This document shows, one piece after another, positions 62,265-64,000 of a DNA stretch of 64,000 nt (the first letter of the stretch is position 1; every line of letters begins with the position of its first letter). Made by a program: the position numbers and the translations under genes. The DNA is from a bacterium. GTDB lineage: Bacteria; Hinthialibacterota; Hinthialibacteria; OLB16. The DNA is taken from the NCBI GenBank assembly GCA_022072055.1, contig JAJVIK010000004.1, positions 1 through 64,000 on the forward strand, in the 5' to 3' direction. The notes under the pieces were generated by a model. The model saw only the letters and a list, made by a program, of their open reading frames with translations. It was not told where the DNA came from and did not search any database.

Positions 62265-63548
62265 TCATCCGCCGGAAGGCGGAGCAAGCGCCTCCTGGCC
62301 GCCCATGTATCCCCGCAGCGCTTCCGGAATCCGCACGCTCCCATCCTCGCGCTGATTGCACTCGAGGATGGCGATCATGAGCCGGGAAGTGGCGAGCGCC
62401 GAGCCGTTCAGCGTGTGCACAAACTCAGGCTTCGAGGTCGCCGTGGGCCGATAACGGATATTCCCGCGCCGCGCCTGGTAAGCCTCGCAGTTGCTGCAGG
62501 AGCTGACCTCGTAATAGCGGTCCTGACCCGGAAGCCAGACTTCGATGTCGTAGGTCTTGGCCGCGCCCTGACCGAGGTCGCCCGTGACCAGCAGCGTGGT
62601 CCGGAAGTGCAGGCCGAGCTCCTCGACGAGATGCTCCGCTTGTCCGCGAATCCGCTCCAGCTCCTCGTACGAGGTCTCCGGAGTGGTGAGAGAGAAAATC
62701 TCGACCTTGTTAAACTGGTGGGTCCGGACAAGACCCCGCTCCTCGGCGCCGTAGGTCCCCGCCTCTCGCCGAAAGCAGGCGGTGTAAGCCGTGTAGCGCA
62801 GCGGCAGATCCGAGGCTGGGAGGATTTCCTCCCGATGATACCCTCCCAGCGCGATCTCGGCGGTCGGGATAATGAACAGGTCATCCGCCGCGAGGTGGTA
62901 CATCTGCTCTGAGAATTTCGGAATCTGTCCCGAGGTGTAGCCTGTCTCTCGATTCACCAGGTAGGGGAGTCCGATCATCTTGTAGCCCGCGGCGTGGTTG
63001 CGGTCGAGCAAGAAATTGATCAACGCGCGTTCGAGCCGGCACCCATCCCCCACGTACACCGGAAACCCGGAGGCCGCGATCTTGACCCCGCGCTCGAAAT
63101 CGAAAATCCCGAGCGTCTCTCCGATCTCGAGGTGGTTCTTGAACGGAAACCCGAACTCGGGTTTGGCGCCGTGCTCGCGGACCACCACATTATCCCGTTT
63201 GTCGAGGGACCGAGGAACGCTCTCGTGGGGGATGTTCGGCAGTGCGCGAGCAATCTCCTCGAACGTGTCCTCCAGTTCACGTTGATGAGTAAGCGCCGCT
63301 TGCTGTTCTTCCTTGATCCGAGAAAGTTCCGCAAGGAGCGGTTCCACGGACTCTCCGGCCTTCTTGCGAGCCGGGATTTCCTTGCCCAGACGGTTTTGCT
63401 CCGCCTTGAGTCGCTCCGCCTCGGTGATCGCCTCACGGCGTTTCCGGTCGAGGTCCAGGAGCGGGGCGAGATTGATCGATGAATCGCGTGACCGCAAAGC
63501 CTCCTCGGTCTCGGCAGCGTGCTCACGCACCCATTTCATGTCAAGCAT
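62265..63548 (-). CDS. serS: Seryl-tRNA synthetase
   Basis: This class II aaRS of 427 aa has an N-terminal coiled-coil tRNA arm (residues 30-105), motif 1 around GIFDFERGVKIA, motif 2 FRREAGTYGAEERGLVRTHQFNKVE and motif 3 GSALATSRLMIAILE. It is convergent with rel, leaving only 4 bp between stops. ATG at 63548 is preceded by GAGGAG about 24 nt upstream, which is weak, so the true start might be at a nearby codon. Confidence 0.95.
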   Translation of the reverse strand: MLDMKWVREHAAETEEALRSRDSSINLAPLLDLDRKRREAITEAERLKAEQNRLGKEIPARKKAGESVEPLLAELSRIKEEQQAALTHQRELEDTFEEIARALPNIPHESVPRSLDKRDNVVVREHGAKPEFGFPFKNHLEIGETLGIFDFERGVKIAASGFPVYVGDGCRLERALINFLLDRNHAAGYKMIGLPYLVNRETGYTSGQIPKFSEQMYHLAADDLFIIPTAEIALGGYHREEILPASDLPLRYTAYTACFRREAGTYGAEERGLVRTHQFNKVEIFSLTTPETSYEELERIRGQAEHLVEELGLHFRTTLLVTGDLGQGAAKTYDIEVWLPGQDRYYEVSSCSNCEAYQARRGNIRYRPTATSKPEFVHTLNGSALATSRLMIAILECNQREDGSVRIPEALRGYMGGQEALAPPSGG

Positions 63549-63599
63549 GAAAATTCAGCTCCTCTGTTCCATAACCGCCCATGGACGCAACGATCGGGA

Positions 63600-64000
63600 T
63601 CAAAGCGGATCGAATAGATCGCGGTCGGATAGCTCGACCTTCTGGTCGGCTGACCAGTCACGCTTCGGAGGAGGCGCGGGGGGCGCCGTTTCAGTGATTT
63701 CCTCCTGCGCGAAGGAAAGCGGAGCCTCCCCTCCAAGACCCATCCCGATCTCGAGCGGTTCATCCTCATCCAGGCTGATGGCCGGGGCGGGAGCGGGAGC
63801 GGGTGCGGGCTCAGGCGGCTTGGGCGGCGCGGGCGCCGCGAAGGGATCCTCGAAAACCTGGGTCTTGGTGGTGACCGGGGATGCGAAGGGATCATCAAAC
63901 GGCGAGGCCTTTTGCGGTTCCAACCCAAAACCGGGGGAGGCGGGGACCGTGGCCGGACCGAACAGGTCGGCGGACGAGGATTTCGCCGGGGCCGCGGTGG
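63600..64000 (-). CDS. Partial Pro/Ala-rich protein with repeated DPF/DLF motifs (5' end beyond window)
   Basis: The open frame enters from the window end and terminates at 63600. The visible 133 residues are low complexity: an AD-L-F-G motif, FDDPFASP, FEDPFAAP, a Pro/Ala linker (PEPAPAPAPAPAIS), LDEDEPLEIGMGLGGEAPL and a terminal DRDLFDPL. Four acidic (D/E)-(L/P)-F repeats suggest short linear interaction motifs in an unstructured tail. No function is recognised, and the TTG at 63923 is internal. Confidence 0.6.
   Translation of the reverse strand, partial: TAAPAKSSSADLFGPATVPASPGFGLEPQKASPFDDPFASPVTTKTQVFEDPFAAPAPPKPPEPAPAPAPAPAISLDEDEPLEIGMGLGGEAPLSFAQEEITETAPPAPPPKRDWSADQKVELSDRDLFDPL

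Overview
The window is a GC-rich chromosomal segment from an uncultured, free-living-type bacterium. Two DUF1501 proteins flank a giant PSCyt1/DUF1549/DUF1553 c-type cytochrome protein. There are also Tat-exported TIM-barrel and VCBS proteins, a DUF1080 protein, and secreted proteins with Thr/Pro-rich stalks and dockerin-like EF-hand modules. This set is typical of Planctomycetota/Verrucomicrobiota and of candidate phyla such as Hydrogenedentota, Sumerlaeota or Omnitrophota. I cannot place it more precisely from sequence alone. I saw no rRNA, tRNA, CRISPR array or intact insertion sequence.

Layout. 0-2.4 kb: the C-terminal end of a secreted beta-helix protein, an unrecognised tail-anchored protein of lower GC, and a complete mini-transcription unit for a 61-aa protein. 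2.5-5.5 kb (minus): a small XRE regulator overlapping an ABC-2-like permease, then tadA and a Rieske protein. 5.6-14.4 kb (plus): nagB, a DUF4954 hexapeptide-repeat protein, a large membrane GT-C-like protein, rhaI, an MBL hydrolase, a lipoprotein and a secreted FN3-like protein. 14.4-19.7 kb: a GT2-NodB fusion, a sialidase-like protein and a secreted protein with 84-bp tandem repeats. 20-21.9 kb (minus): a SAM-I riboswitch with its own promoter and terminator, in front of a TusA-like sulfur carrier and a threonine-synthase-like enzyme. 22-30.5 kb: an OppC-type permease, a K+ channel, secreted proteins, a glycosyltransferase, and a lipoyl-domain/PfkB/homoserine dehydrogenase operon. 30.7-38 kb: a PIN-toxin remnant and the DUF1501-PSD1-DUF1501 cluster. 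38-42.5 kb: ygfZ, a GT2-methyltransferase fusion, a core-type MetE and galT. 42.5-49 kb (minus): sodA, GT4, two tandem PIG-V-like proteins, a DapA/NAL-family protein and an epimerase homologue. 49-50.4 kb (minus): an AbrB antitoxin with only a 15-codon toxin stub, a PP2C phosphatase and rpsU. 50.8-62.3 kb (plus): a zinc-ribbon protein, DUF1080, neuB, a pyruvyltransferase, sthA, a STAS protein, MoxR, bshC, a GHMP kinase and Rel/SpoT. 62.3 kb to the end (minus): serS and a partial Pro/Ala-rich protein.

How the genes relate. A recurring theme is surface glycans and sugar turnover: nagB, sialidase, neuB, pyruvyltransferase, GT4, PIG-V-like, GT2 fusions, galT, rhaI and a sugar 1-kinase. A second theme is aspartate-family and sulfur metabolism: homoserine dehydrogenase, the SAM-riboswitch-controlled TusA/ThrC-like pair, core-MetE and bacillithiol synthase BshC. 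The riboswitch operon is the most interesting finding. A SAM sensor controlling a ThrC-family PLP enzyme paired with a sulfur carrier suggests that the enzyme makes homocysteine rather than, or as well as, threonine.
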